From assembly GCA_030538475.1 (NCBI GenBank), contig JAUNTX010000005.1:62001-126000 (forward strand): a DNA stretch of 64,000 nt, read 5' to 3'. The position numbers and the translations under genes were made by a program. Position 1 is the first letter of the stretch; the number at the start of each line of letters is the position of its first letter. Below, in pieces: positions 43,226 to 52,600 of the stretch. This DNA comes from Dermabacter sp. (GTDB lineage: Bacteria; Actinomycetota; Actinomycetes; Actinomycetales; Dermabacteraceae). The notes under the pieces are model-generated. The model did no database searches. It was not told the origin of the DNA and saw nothing but the letters and a program-made list of their open reading frames with translations.

Positions 43226-43231
43226 CCTGCC

Positions 43232-43237
43232 AATGTA
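43232..43237 (-). promoter_or_regulatory. -10 box of the leaderless murI operon transcript
   Basis: TACATT on the minus strand is followed by 6 nt and the GTG at 43225. Confidence 0.5.
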
Positions 43238-43367
43238 CCGAGGCGAAAGCGACCCGGGCCGACTCATCGGTGCCGAGGCAACCGATCTCACAGAGCGGGA
43301 TCATCGGCGTTCACACAGCGATGCACCTCGCCCGAGCACCCGCTCTCGCCCGCCACGGCGCTCGGTA

Positions 43368-44021
43368 TCAGCGGCTCATCTGGTACACGAGCGACTGCTG
43401 CAACCACGACAGAAACTCGTACACGGAGGCCACGTAACTCACGCCCGCCACCTCCGAATCCTCATCCGGCGCCTCTTCCAGATCGTTGTGACACAGCAAC
43501 TGCAGGGCCTCGAAGTCGCCGTCGCTGCTGAGGCCCAGGCGATCTCCAAGCACGAGCCGAAGAATGTTGAGGCCCTTGAGCCACTCGAGCGCTTCGGCAT
43601 GATCGAGGATCAGGGTGGAATCGGCGTTGTCATCGAACTGGCCGCGCGCATCGAGCCCGGCACGCATGACGGAGAGCGCGCCGAGGTGGGAATCGGCGAG
43701 CGAGCGCTGGCAGAGGCGGCGAAACTCCTGCGCGGTGCCCTCATCGTCGCTCGCCGCGGGAAACAGGCGCTGCGTGGCCGGATCGTGCGGGATGCGGGCC
43801 GCACCGTCCTGAGCCGCCTCGGCTTGCAGGCGCGCCAGGGGATCGTCGGACTCCCGATCCCAGACCCGCAGCGCGGCAGAACCGCGCGGCTCGTCGAGGC
43901 CCAGATCCGCGCGGATCAACTCGCTCACTTCCCTCGCCACCTGGGAGATGACGCTGCACTCCTCGGGCTCGAGCCTGCACGAGAAGCGCCCGCGAGAGCG
44001 GCGGATGAACGAATGCGCCAC
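43368..44021 (-). CDS. DUF2017 protein downstream of clpS
   Basis: The 217-residue protein has an Arg-rich start (FIRRSRGRFSCRLEPEE) and acidic helices ending VASVYEFLSWLQQSLV, as in the actinobacterial DUF2017 family. It starts 2 nt after clpS. The pairing is conserved, but its function is not known. Confidence 0.82.
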   Translation of the reverse strand: MAHSFIRRSRGRFSCRLEPEECSVISQVAREVSELIRADLGLDEPRGSAALRVWDRESDDPLARLQAEAAQDGAARIPHDPATQRLFPAASDDEGTAQEFRRLCQRSLADSHLGALSVMRAGLDARGQFDDNADSTLILDHAEALEWLKGLNILRLVLGDRLGLSSDGDFEALQLLCHNDLEEAPDEDSEVAGVSYVASVYEFLSWLQQSLVYQMSR

Positions 44022-44023
44022 GG

Positions 44024-44377
44024 CTACGCCTCCTCAATGATGGCCAGCAGACCGAAGGCGTGCATCGCGCTCACGTGCGCTTCCGCCTGTTCGCGGCCGT
44101 CGCGGGAGACGACCGCCTGGCCCTCGTGATGCACCTCGAGCATGAGGGCGCGCGAGCGTTCGAGCGAGTACCCAAAGTGCGAGCGCAGCACAAACACCAC
44201 GTAGTCCTGCGTGTTGATCGGATCGTTCAGCACGACCGTGTTCCACGCCCGCTCGCTGTGCAGGCGCACTGCGCTTGCCTCCTCGGGAGCCTCCTCGTGC
44301 GACGGGGTGGCGTCGTTCGCGCAGCGTGTGGGGCGTGCGAGAAGCGCCGCGCTGAGAGCGTGTGCCGTGGCGTGCAT
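44024..44377 (-). CDS. clpS: ClpS adaptor protein
   Basis: The 117-residue protein delivers N-degron substrates to the Clp protease. The core NTVVLNDPINTQDYVVFVLRSHFGYS and the VHHEGQAVVSRDGREQAEAHVSAMHAFGL end are typical. An N-terminal tail of about 40 residues precedes the core. ATG 44377 has GGGAGG upstream. It is divergent from the nicotinate phosphoribosyltransferase. Confidence 0.92.
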   Translation of the reverse strand: MHATAHALSAALLARPTRCANDATPSHEEAPEEASAVRLHSERAWNTVVLNDPINTQDYVVFVLRSHFGYSLERSRALMLEVHHEGQAVVSRDGREQAEAHVSAMHAFGLLAIIEEA

Positions 44378-44447
44378 GCGCACCTCCCTGATGTGCCGGA
44401 TCGGATTGCCCCTGGCGTGGCCCTCCACTCTACCCACCGGGGCCACG

Positions 44448-44453
44448 TAGGCT
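44448..44453 (+). promoter_or_regulatory. -10 box of a probable leaderless pncB transcript
   Basis: TAGGCT is followed by 7 nt and the GTG at 44461. GGAGGG is only 1 nt from that GTG, too close to serve as a ribosome site. Confidence 0.45.
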
Positions 44454-44460
44454 GGAGGGC

Positions 44461-45804
44461 GTGCCCACGACTCTGCTCACAGACCTGTACGAACTCACGA
44501 TGATTCAGGCGGCCCGCGAGGCCGGCACTGCGCAACGACGCACGGTGTTCGAGGTGTTCACGCGCTCGCTGCCGCCCGGTCGCCGCTACGGGGTCTTCAG
44601 CGGGATCGGCCGCTTCCTCGACGAACTGCAGGACTTCCACTTCGGGGACGCCGAGCTCGCCTATCTGGAGCGCACCGGCCGCTTCAGCGCCGATCTGCTC
44701 GAGGCCTTCGCCAGCTACCAATTCTCCGGAAGCATCAGCGCCTACGAGGAAGGTGAGATGTTCTTCCCCCACTCCCCCGTGGTGCGCGTGGAGGGCACGT
44801 TCGAAGAATGCGTGCTGCTGGAAACGCTCGTGCTCTCGATCCTCAACCACGACAGCGCCATCAGCTCCGTGGGCTCGCGCATGATCGAAGCGGCAGCGGG
44901 GCGGCCCTGCATCGAGATGGGCTCGCGCCGCGTCCACGAACGCGCCGCCGTAGCCGCCGCACGCGCAGCGGCCATCGTCGGCTTCGGCTCCACCTCCAAC
45001 CTCGAGGCCGGGCGCACCTACGGCATCCCCGTGGTGGGCACCTCCGCTCACGCCTTCACGCTGCTGTTCGATACCGAATCCGAGGCGTTCGAGGCGCAGG
45101 TGCGCACGCTCGGCTCCGGCACGAGCCTGCTCGTGGACACGTTCGATATTCCCGCCGCGATTGACGAAGCCGTGCGCATCGCCGGGCCCGGCCTCGGCGC
45201 CGTGCGCATCGACTCGGGCGATCTGGGGGCGAGTGCCCGCGCCGTGCGCGCCCAGCTCGATGCCCTCGGGGCCACCGGCACGGCGATCACGGCGACGAGC
45301 GACCTCGACGAGTACCGCGTTTTCGATCTACGCGAGGCGCCCGTGGACGGCTACGGGATCGGCACGCGTCTGGTCACGGGCGGCGACCACCCCGCCCAGG
45401 GCTTCGTCTACAAGATGGCCGAGCGGGAAAACTCGCAGGGCCGCATGGAGCCCGTGGCGAAGAAATCAACCCAGAAGGCCACCATCGCGGGCGATAAGCG
45501 CGCGTGGCGGCTCCTGGATGCCGACGGGGCCGCGACGGCGGAACTCATCGCGCCGCGCGCAGAAAGCGCCGAGCTGCCCGCCCCGCTTCACGGCCGCGAA
45601 CTCCTGCAACCCCTCGTGGAGAAGGGGCGCGTCCTGGATGAGCGCGGCCAGTGGGAGAGGATCGAAGCGGCCCGCGCCGTGCACACGAGGGCCGTCGGCG
45701 AGCTTGCCGCGCGCGACCCGCAGATCCGAACCGGGCAGGATGGGCCCGTCGCCCTCGAGGTCCTGCACAGCCTCGAGGAGGCCCTCGCGCACGCCGCCCG
45801 TTAG
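44461..45804 (+). CDS. pncB: Nicotinate phosphoribosyltransferase
   Basis: The 447-residue enzyme salvages nicotinate into NAD. It has LLTDLYELTMIQAA at the N-terminus, the MGSRRVHE block, GTSAHAFTLLFDTE and the phosphate-binding VRIDSGDLGASARAVR. It is a single gene whose end overlaps the convergent helicase gene by 4 nt. Confidence 0.93.
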   Translation: MPTTLLTDLYELTMIQAAREAGTAQRRTVFEVFTRSLPPGRRYGVFSGIGRFLDELQDFHFGDAELAYLERTGRFSADLLEAFASYQFSGSISAYEEGEMFFPHSPVVRVEGTFEECVLLETLVLSILNHDSAISSVGSRMIEAAAGRPCIEMGSRRVHERAAVAAARAAAIVGFGSTSNLEAGRTYGIPVVGTSAHAFTLLFDTESEAFEAQVRTLGSGTSLLVDTFDIPAAIDEAVRIAGPGLGAVRIDSGDLGASARAVRAQLDALGATGTAITATSDLDEYRVFDLREAPVDGYGIGTRLVTGGDHPAQGFVYKMAERENSQGRMEPVAKKSTQKATIAGDKRAWRLLDADGAATAELIAPRAESAELPAPLHGRELLQPLVEKGRVLDERGQWERIEAARAVHTRAVGELAARDPQIRTGQDGPVALEVLHSLEEALAHAAR

Positions 45805-47663
45805 CGCTTGCCCACGAACCAGCCGCGCAGCAGATCGATCCGCTCCTGCACCTGGCTCGCGCTCGCTTGCGGGACGGCGGGGCCTCCGCAGCGGCGCCGC
45901 AGTTCCGCGTGCACCTGGCCGTGCGGGGTGTTCGTGCGCTTCGCCCACCCGGACACGAGCGAACTGAGCTCCTTGCGCAGGTCCTTGACGTTGCGGTGGT
46001 GCGCCTCGGCGGGGCGGGGCGCGCTCGTGCGCTCCTGCTGATTCTTCTGGTGCTCGCGCAGGAGCGTGGTCACCTGCTCGGGTTCGAGCAGCCCGGGGAT
46101 GCCGAGGAAGTCCTGTTCCTCCTGGCTGCCCGCCATCGCGTGCGTGCCGTACTCGCCACCATCGAACAGCACCCGGTCAAAGTGCGCGTCGGATTCGAGG
46201 GCCTCGTATTGGCCGAGCAGGTCGTCGCTGGCCACCTGCGAGGCGTTCGCTTCCCGCAGCGCCTCCTCGTCCAGACCCGTCTCGGGATCCAACTGTTCGG
46301 CGGGGCGCATATCGAGCACGTGGTCGCGTTCGGCCTCCATCTGGCCGGCGAGGCCGAGCAGCGTGGGCACCGACGGCAGGAACACGCTCGCGGTTTCGCC
46401 GCGCGTGCGCGAGCGCACGAAGCGGCCGACGGCCTGGGCGAAGAACATCGGGGTCGAGGTCGAGGTCGCGTACACGCCGACCGAGAGGCGGGGCACGTCG
46501 ACGCCTTCGGAGACCATGCGCACGGCCACCATCCAGCGATCCAGCGACTCGTTGAACTCCTCGATCCGCCGCCCGGCCGTGGAATCATCCGAGAGCACGA
46601 GGGTGACCTTCTCGCCCGTAACCTGCTCGAGGATCGCCGCATACTCGCGGGCGGACTTCTGGTCGGTCGCGATGACGAGGCCGCCCGCGTCCGGCACTCC
46701 GCGGCGCACTTCACTCAGCCGTTGATCGGCGGCGGCCAGGACCGTGGGAATCCAGTCTCCCTTCGGATCCAGCGCGGTGCGCCACGCCTGCTGCATGATG
46801 TCCTTGGTTTCGAGCGCCCCGAGCTGCGCGGACACCTCGTCGCCGGTCTTCGTGCGCCAGTGCATGCGGCCCGAATAGGTCATGAACAGCACGGGGCGCA
46901 CCACGTGGTCGCTCAGCGCCTCGCGGTACCCGTACGTGTAATCGGCCCTCGAGCGCAGGAAGCCTTCACCGTCGGGCTCGTAGTTGACGAACGGGATGTG
47001 GGCATCGTCGGATCGAAAGGGCGTGCCCGTGAGGGAGAGGCGGCGGCGCGCCGGTTCAAAGGCCTCGCGCACACCGTCGCCCCACGTGAGGGCGTCGCCC
47101 GCGTGGTGGATTTCGTCAAGAATCACGAGCGTGGGGTGCGCCTCCGTGCGGGCGCGGTGCAGCCGCGGGTTCGCGCCCACCTGGGCGTACGTGAGGGCGA
47201 CCCCCTGGTAGTGGGCGCCGTGGGTGCCCTGCGCGTTCGTGAAGTTCGGGTCGATGGAGATGCCAACGCGCAGCGCCGCATCGGCCCACTGGGTCTTCAA
47301 ATGTTCGGTGGGCGCCACGACGCTCACGCGCCGCACCACGCCCGAGGCGAGCAGGCCCGCCGCGACCTGCAGCGCGAACGTGGTCTTGCCCGCTCCCGGG
47401 GTTGCCACGGTCATGAAGTCGCGCGGTTCGCGCTCCTGGTAGAGGCGCAGCGCTTCGGCCTGCCACGCGCGCAGCTTGCCTGCCGTGCCCCACGCCGCGC
47501 GTTCGGGGAACGCGGGCGGCATGGTCTGGGCCGCAAAGGCCGACGGCTGCTTGGGGGTGTGCTGGGTGAGGGACCGCGGCGCCGGGGCCGGGGCGGTCGA
47601 TTCCTCGACGCTGGAGAAAAGATCGGGGGCTGGGTTCTCGTGGGGGTTGTCGATAGCGTTCAT
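45801..47663 (-). CDS. SF2 DEAD/DEAH-type helicase
   Basis: The 620-residue helicase has Walker A ATPGAGKTT (about 87-95), motif II LDEIHH, motif III SLTGTPFRS and the C-terminal helicase blocks VRMVSEGVDVPRLSVG and FFAQAVGRFVRSR. It resembles XPB/restriction-type SF2 enzymes common in actinobacteria. A variable Pro/Ala-rich N-terminus precedes it. Role is likely DNA repair or nucleic-acid remodelling; precise function unknown. Confidence 0.85.
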   Translation of the reverse strand: MNAIDNPHENPAPDLFSSVEESTAPAPAPRSLTQHTPKQPSAFAAQTMPPAFPERAAWGTAGKLRAWQAEALRLYQEREPRDFMTVATPGAGKTTFALQVAAGLLASGVVRRVSVVAPTEHLKTQWADAALRVGISIDPNFTNAQGTHGAHYQGVALTYAQVGANPRLHRARTEAHPTLVILDEIHHAGDALTWGDGVREAFEPARRRLSLTGTPFRSDDAHIPFVNYEPDGEGFLRSRADYTYGYREALSDHVVRPVLFMTYSGRMHWRTKTGDEVSAQLGALETKDIMQQAWRTALDPKGDWIPTVLAAADQRLSEVRRGVPDAGGLVIATDQKSAREYAAILEQVTGEKVTLVLSDDSTAGRRIEEFNESLDRWMVAVRMVSEGVDVPRLSVGVYATSTSTPMFFAQAVGRFVRSRTRGETASVFLPSVPTLLGLAGQMEAERDHVLDMRPAEQLDPETGLDEEALREANASQVASDDLLGQYEALESDAHFDRVLFDGGEYGTHAMAGSQEEQDFLGIPGLLEPEQVTTLLREHQKNQQERTSAPRPAEAHHRNVKDLRKELSSLVSGWAKRTNTPHGQVHAELRRRCGGPAVPQASASQVQERIDLLRGWFVGKR

Positions 47664-47703
47664 GAGCGCCCACCACCATAGCCCCGCCGAGGCCGCTCAG
47701 CGC

Positions 47704-48114
47704 TCAGCGACGGGGCCCAAAAAAGCCACGAAAACCGCCGAAACCGCCACGACCAGCATCTTTATCGCCGTCGCCGCCGGAGTTCTTTCCGTCACTGATG
47801 CCCTCGAAGATCTCCTTGCACTGCGGGCACACCGGGTACTTCTTCGGGTCGCGGCCCGGCACCCACACCTTGCCGCACAGGGCGATCACGGGCGAGTTGT
47901 TGAGCGCGGCCTTCGCAATCTTGTCCTTTTGGACGTAGTGCGCGAAGCGGTCGTGATCGCCCGGATCGGCCTCCTCGAGCTTTTCTTCGCGTTCGAGGAC
48001 CGCGGTGCTGCTCGGCGCTGCGCCCGGCGCCGCGGGGGCGCTCGGGGCGCCGTGATCGGGGCTGTGGGGATCGGTCGTGGAGGCTCGAAGGCTCAGGGCG
48101 CGCACGGAAGTCAT
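47704..48114 (-). CDS. DUF3039 zinc-ribbon protein
   Basis: The 136-residue protein has the family core STAVLEREEKLEEADPGDHDRFAHYVQKDKI and ALCGKVWVPGRDPKKYPVCPQCKEIFE with three Cys in a zinc-ribbon pattern. A Gly/Asp-rich tail follows. Actinobacteria-specific, function unknown. Leaderless start is likely (TAGAAT-N7-ATG). Confidence 0.87.
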   Translation of the reverse strand: MTSVRALSLRASTTDPHSPDHGAPSAPAAPGAAPSSTAVLEREEKLEEADPGDHDRFAHYVQKDKIAKAALNNSPVIALCGKVWVPGRDPKKYPVCPQCKEIFEGISDGKNSGGDGDKDAGRGGFGGFRGFFGPRR

Positions 48115-48121
48115 GCCGCTG

Positions 48122-48127
48122 ATTCTA
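48122..48127 (-). promoter_or_regulatory. -10 box of the leaderless DUF3039 transcript
   Basis: TAGAAT on the minus strand is followed by 7 nt and the ATG at 48114. Confidence 0.55.
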
Positions 48128-48149
48128 GCGAACGCCCCTTTACCTGGGC

Positions 48150-49601
48150 CTACAGGAAGATCGCCTCGGAGTTCACCACCGGGATGGCGCCCGTGATCGT
48201 ATCCACCGTTCCCGCGTCCTCGCGCGCCGCCTTTTCCACCGCGCTCGCCACGGCGGTGGTGACCCGTTCGTTGAAGACGCTCGGGATGATGTAGGTGGGG
48301 TTCAGTTCCTCATCGCTCACCACGTCCGCGAGCGCGGTGGCTGCCGCCAGCAGCATCCGGTCGTTCACGTTCGTGGCCCGGGCATCGAGCAGGCCGCGGA
48401 ACACGCCGGGAAATGCCAGGACGTTGTTGATCTGGTTCGCGAAGTCGCTACGGCCCGTCGCCACCACTTCGGCGTGTTCCACGGCGATGGCCGGGTCGAT
48501 TTCCGGGGTGGGGTTGGCCATCGCGAAGACCACGGCGCGATCTGCCATCGAGGCGACGTCTTGGCCGGTGAGGATGTTGCCCGCGCTCACGCCGATGAAC
48601 ACGTTGGCGTCCTTGACCGCGTCCGAGAGCGTGCCGGTGATACCGCGACTGTTGGTGACTTCCGCGATCCACGGGAGGCGCCCGGAGAGGTTCTCGCGTG
48701 AGGAGTGGACCACGCCGTCGATGTCGCACACCACGATGTCTCGCGCCCCGGCAGCGAGCAGGAGTCGCAGGATCGCCGTGCCCGCCGCCCCCGCGCCGGA
48801 GAGCACGATCCGCGCCGTGGCCATGTCCTTCTTGACCACGCGCAGGGCGTTGCGCAGCGCCGCGGTCACGCAGATCGCGGTGCCGTGCTGGTCGTCGTGG
48901 AACACGGGAATGTCCAGTTCGGCCCGCAAGCGGTCCTCGATCTCGAAGCAGCGCGGCGCGGAGATGTCTTCCAGGTTGATGCCCGCGAAGACCGGGGCGA
49001 TGGCCTTGACGTGCGCCACGATGTCCTCCACCTCCGTGGCATCGAGGCAGATGGGGAACGCGTCGATGTCGGCGAAGCGCTTGAACAGGGCCGCCTTGCC
49101 CTCCATGACCGGCAGGCTCGCGAGCGGCCCCAGGTTGCCCATGCCGAGGATCGCGGAGCCGTCGGTCACGACCGCCACGGTGTTGCGCTTGATGGTGAGG
49201 CGGTAGGCGTCCTCGGGCTGGTCGGCGATGGCCTGGACGATCCGGGCCACGCCCGGGGTGTAGACCATCGAGAGGTCGTCGCGGTGCCGAATCGGCACCT
49301 TCGATTCGATGCGGAGCTTGCCCCCGAGGTGGGCGAGGAACGTGCGGTCGCTGACCCGGCCCATGTCGACGCTCTCGAGCGTTCCGACGGCCTCGACCAC
49401 CTCGCGGGCGTGCGCGTGGCCCGCGGTGAGGACCGTGAGGTCGGCCCGCATCCGCTCGGGGCCCGACGCGCTCACGTCGAGCGCGGTGACGCTGCCGCCC
49501 ATCTGTTCGATGGTGCCGGTGATCGCGCTGATCGTGGTGGAGGTTGCCGCGAACTCGAGGCGGACGGTGATGGAGTAACTAACCGACGGTTGAGGTGCCA
49601 T
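48150..49601 (-). CDS. NAD(P)-malic enzyme with N-terminal ACT domain
   Basis: The 483-residue enzyme converts malate to pyruvate and CO2. An ACT regulatory domain (SYSITVRLEFAATSTTISAIT, about 1-90) precedes the catalytic part with VPIRHRDDLSMVYTPGVA, VVTDGSAILGMGNLG and GAGAAGTAI. It carries the standard VTDGxxILGxGxxG of malic enzymes, unlike the malolactic-type gene at 14.8 kb. ATG 49601 has a GGAAG 2 nt upstream; the start is likely but not certain. Confidence 0.9.
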   Translation of the reverse strand: MAPQPSVSYSITVRLEFAATSTTISAITGTIEQMGGSVTALDVSASGPERMRADLTVLTAGHAHAREVVEAVGTLESVDMGRVSDRTFLAHLGGKLRIESKVPIRHRDDLSMVYTPGVARIVQAIADQPEDAYRLTIKRNTVAVVTDGSAILGMGNLGPLASLPVMEGKAALFKRFADIDAFPICLDATEVEDIVAHVKAIAPVFAGINLEDISAPRCFEIEDRLRAELDIPVFHDDQHGTAICVTAALRNALRVVKKDMATARIVLSGAGAAGTAILRLLLAAGARDIVVCDIDGVVHSSRENLSGRLPWIAEVTNSRGITGTLSDAVKDANVFIGVSAGNILTGQDVASMADRAVVFAMANPTPEIDPAIAVEHAEVVATGRSDFANQINNVLAFPGVFRGLLDARATNVNDRMLLAAATALADVVSDEELNPTYIIPSVFNERVTTAVASAVEKAAREDAGTVDTITGAIPVVNSEAIFL

Positions 49602-49693
49602 GACTTCCAGTGTTCCACGCCACGGCGCCGCGGGTGGGAAAAACCGCAGTCCGTCCGAGTTTTCGGGCAGGTGCGGAATGTCCGGGCGCGGCC

Positions 49694-52600
49694 TTAGCGG
49701 GTCAGGTCGGCAATCGCAGCCCGCACGCGCTTGTCGGAGATGGTCATGCGGGTGCCGAGCTGCTGGGCGAACAGGGAGACGCGCAGTTCCTCGATCATCC
49801 AGTCGATTTCCCGGGCCGCGTCCGTGCGTGCCACCTCGGGGCTGAGCCCCGCCTTCACGCTCGCCCACCACTGTTCGAGGTCCTGGATCTGCCACGCGAG
49901 CTGGGCGTCGCGCGCAGGGTTGTCCTGCATCTTCTCGAGGCGGTGCTGCGCGGCGGCCAGATACCGGGGCAGGTGCGGCACGATGTGCGCGGGGGTGGTG
50001 GAGACGAAGCGCTCCCCCACGAGGCGCGCGGCGTGGTCGCGGATCTGCGTGAGTTGCTGCAGAACGGACAGGCTCGTCACCTTCGACAGGGCCCGGCCCA
50101 GGCGGGCGTGGGCGGCGAGGGCGTCGAGCGCGGCGAGGACCAGGGAGCGGGTGAGGTCCGCATGACCCTGACCCACGTGGGCAACGAGTGCATCGAAGTC
50201 GGGCCTCGTGAACACCATGCCCCGCTGCTCGGTGCGCGCTGTCAGGTCCATTGTGGCCGCGAGCGAGGCGTCGCGCAGCAGTGGCGCCGCTCCCCCGTAC
50301 GTGGACTGCGAGAGGGCCAGCTTCGTGGGGTTCGGAAGGGAGCGCAGGACATCGCCGATCTCGGCGCGCATGTGACGCTCCACGAGCGCCACCACGGCAG
50401 GCGGGTGCTCGCGTTCTTGGTCCTGGGCAGACGGGAGGGCGGTGAGATCCACCGCCACCGCGTCCTTCTCGCGGCGGGTCTTGAGCGAGGGGTAGACGAC
50501 CACGTTGAGCCCGCCGCTGCGCCGCCGCTTGCTGCGCGGGATTTCCACCTCGGGGAAGTCCTCGAAGTCCTTCTCGCCGAAGGATTCGGCCTGGCGGGCG
50601 GCGCTCGTCTCCATACGCGAGCGGTGAGCGCGCTGCAGGGCGGCCAGGTCGTCGCCGTGGCCAATCTGGCGGCCCCGATCATCCACGATGGAGAAGTGCA
50701 TGTGCAGGTGGGGGCTCAGGCGGGAGGTGTCGAACTCGCTGCCGTACAGTTCCAGATCGTCGGGCACATCTGGCAGGGCCACGAGCTCGTCGGCCACCGC
50801 CTCCACGAAGGCTTCCCCGGAGTTCACGTCCTCGTCGTGCAGGACGCGCGCCACGGCTTTCGCCTTGTCGGGCGCGGGAATGAGGTGGCGCCGAAGCGGC
50901 TTCGGCAGCGAGCGAATGAGCTCCGCGATCTTCTCTTCGCGCATGCCCGGCACGAGCCAGTCGAACCCGGTGGGGCGAAGGCGCCCCAGCACCGCGAGCG
51001 GCACCGTCGCGGTCACCCCGTCGTGGTGGCCCTGGGTGGCCGACGCTTCCCCGGCCCGGCCCGCCGGTTCAAACGCGTAGGTGAGGGCGAGTGTGATGTC
51101 TCCCTGCACCCACGTGTCGGGGAACCCCTGGGCGGCGGGCTCGGCCCCGTCGGCCAGCAGAATCTCGCGCGTGAGCGTCAAGAGGTCCGGGCGCTCGTGC
51201 CGCTCCTTCTTCCACCACGCATCGAAGTGGCGGCCCGAGGTGACGGAGGCGGGGATGCGCTCGTCGTAGAACGCCATGAGGGCGTCGTCGCCCACGATGA
51301 GGTCGCGGCGGCGCGCCTTGTTTTCCAGTTCCTCGAGTTCGTTCATGAGGCGGGCGTTGTCGCGCGCGAAGTGATGGCGCGTGCTCCACTGCCCCTCGAC
51401 GAGCGCGTGCTGGATGAACAGCTCGCGGCTCACCTCGGGATTGATCCGGCCGTAGGCAACGGCCCGGCGGGCCACAATCGGCACGCCGTACAGCGTGACC
51501 TTTTCGTACGCCATCGCGGCCGCGCGCTTCGAGGACCAGTGCGGCTCCGAATACGACCGCTTGAGCACGTGATCGCCCACGTCCTCGATCCACGCCGGAT
51601 CGATCGCCGCGGCGATGCGCCCGAACAGCCGCGAGGTCTCCACGAGTTCGGCGACCATCACGTAGTCGGTCTTCTTCTTCGCGAGCACGCTGCCGGGCCA
51701 GATCACGAACCGTGAGCCGCGCGCACCCTGGTAGTCCCTCGTGCGTTCGTCATACAGGCCGACATGGCTGAGCAGGCCCGCAAGGAGGCTCTGGTGAATG
51801 GCGCTCTCGCTCGCCGGGGTGTCGTTCTGGCTGAGGTCCGCGTCGCGGCACATCTCGCGCAGCTGGGCGTGCAGGTCCCACCATTCGCGGATGCGCATGT
51901 AGTGCAGGAACTCGCCCTTGACCTCGCGTTTGAACGCGGAGTTCGACAGATCGTCGCGCCGCTCGCGCAGGTGGTTCCAGAGGTTCAAGAAGGTGAGGAA
52001 GTCGCTGCGCTCGTGGGCGAAGCGGGCGTGGAGCTGCTGGGCCCTCGCCTGGGCCTCGAGCGGGCGTTCGCGCGGGTCGGGAATGCTGAGGGCCGCCACG
52101 ATGACGAGCGCTTCGCGCAGGGCGCCGCGCGCGGAGGCTTCGATGAGCATGCGGGCCATGCGCGGCTCGAGCGGGAAGCGGGAGATCTGCTCGCCGATGT
52201 CCGTGAGGCGCCGACCGCCCGGGGCGCGCCGGTCCTCCCGGATCGCTCCGAGTTCCTCGAGGAGTCGCACGCCATCGCGCACCGCTCGCTGGTCCGGCGG
52301 CTCGACGAACTCGAAGCTCTCGATATCGCCGAGGCCCAGGGCCGTCATCTGCAGCACGACGCTCGCGAGCGAGGTGCGCAGGATTTCCGGCTCGGTGAAC
52401 GCGGGGCGGGCCTCAAAGTCCTGTTCGGAATACAGCCGGATCGCGATGCCGGGCGACGTGCGGCCGCTGCGGCCGCTGCGCTGTTTCGCGCTCGCCTGCG
52501 AGATCTCTTCGATGGGCAGGCGCTGCACCTTCGTGCGCTGCGAATAGCGGGAGATGCGCGCGAGGCCCGAATCGATGACGTAGCGGATGCCCGGCACCGT

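Noticed and set aside
49610..51715. Long plus-strand frame opposite hrpA.
   Set aside because: Antisense shadow; hrpA has all DEAH-helicase motifs.
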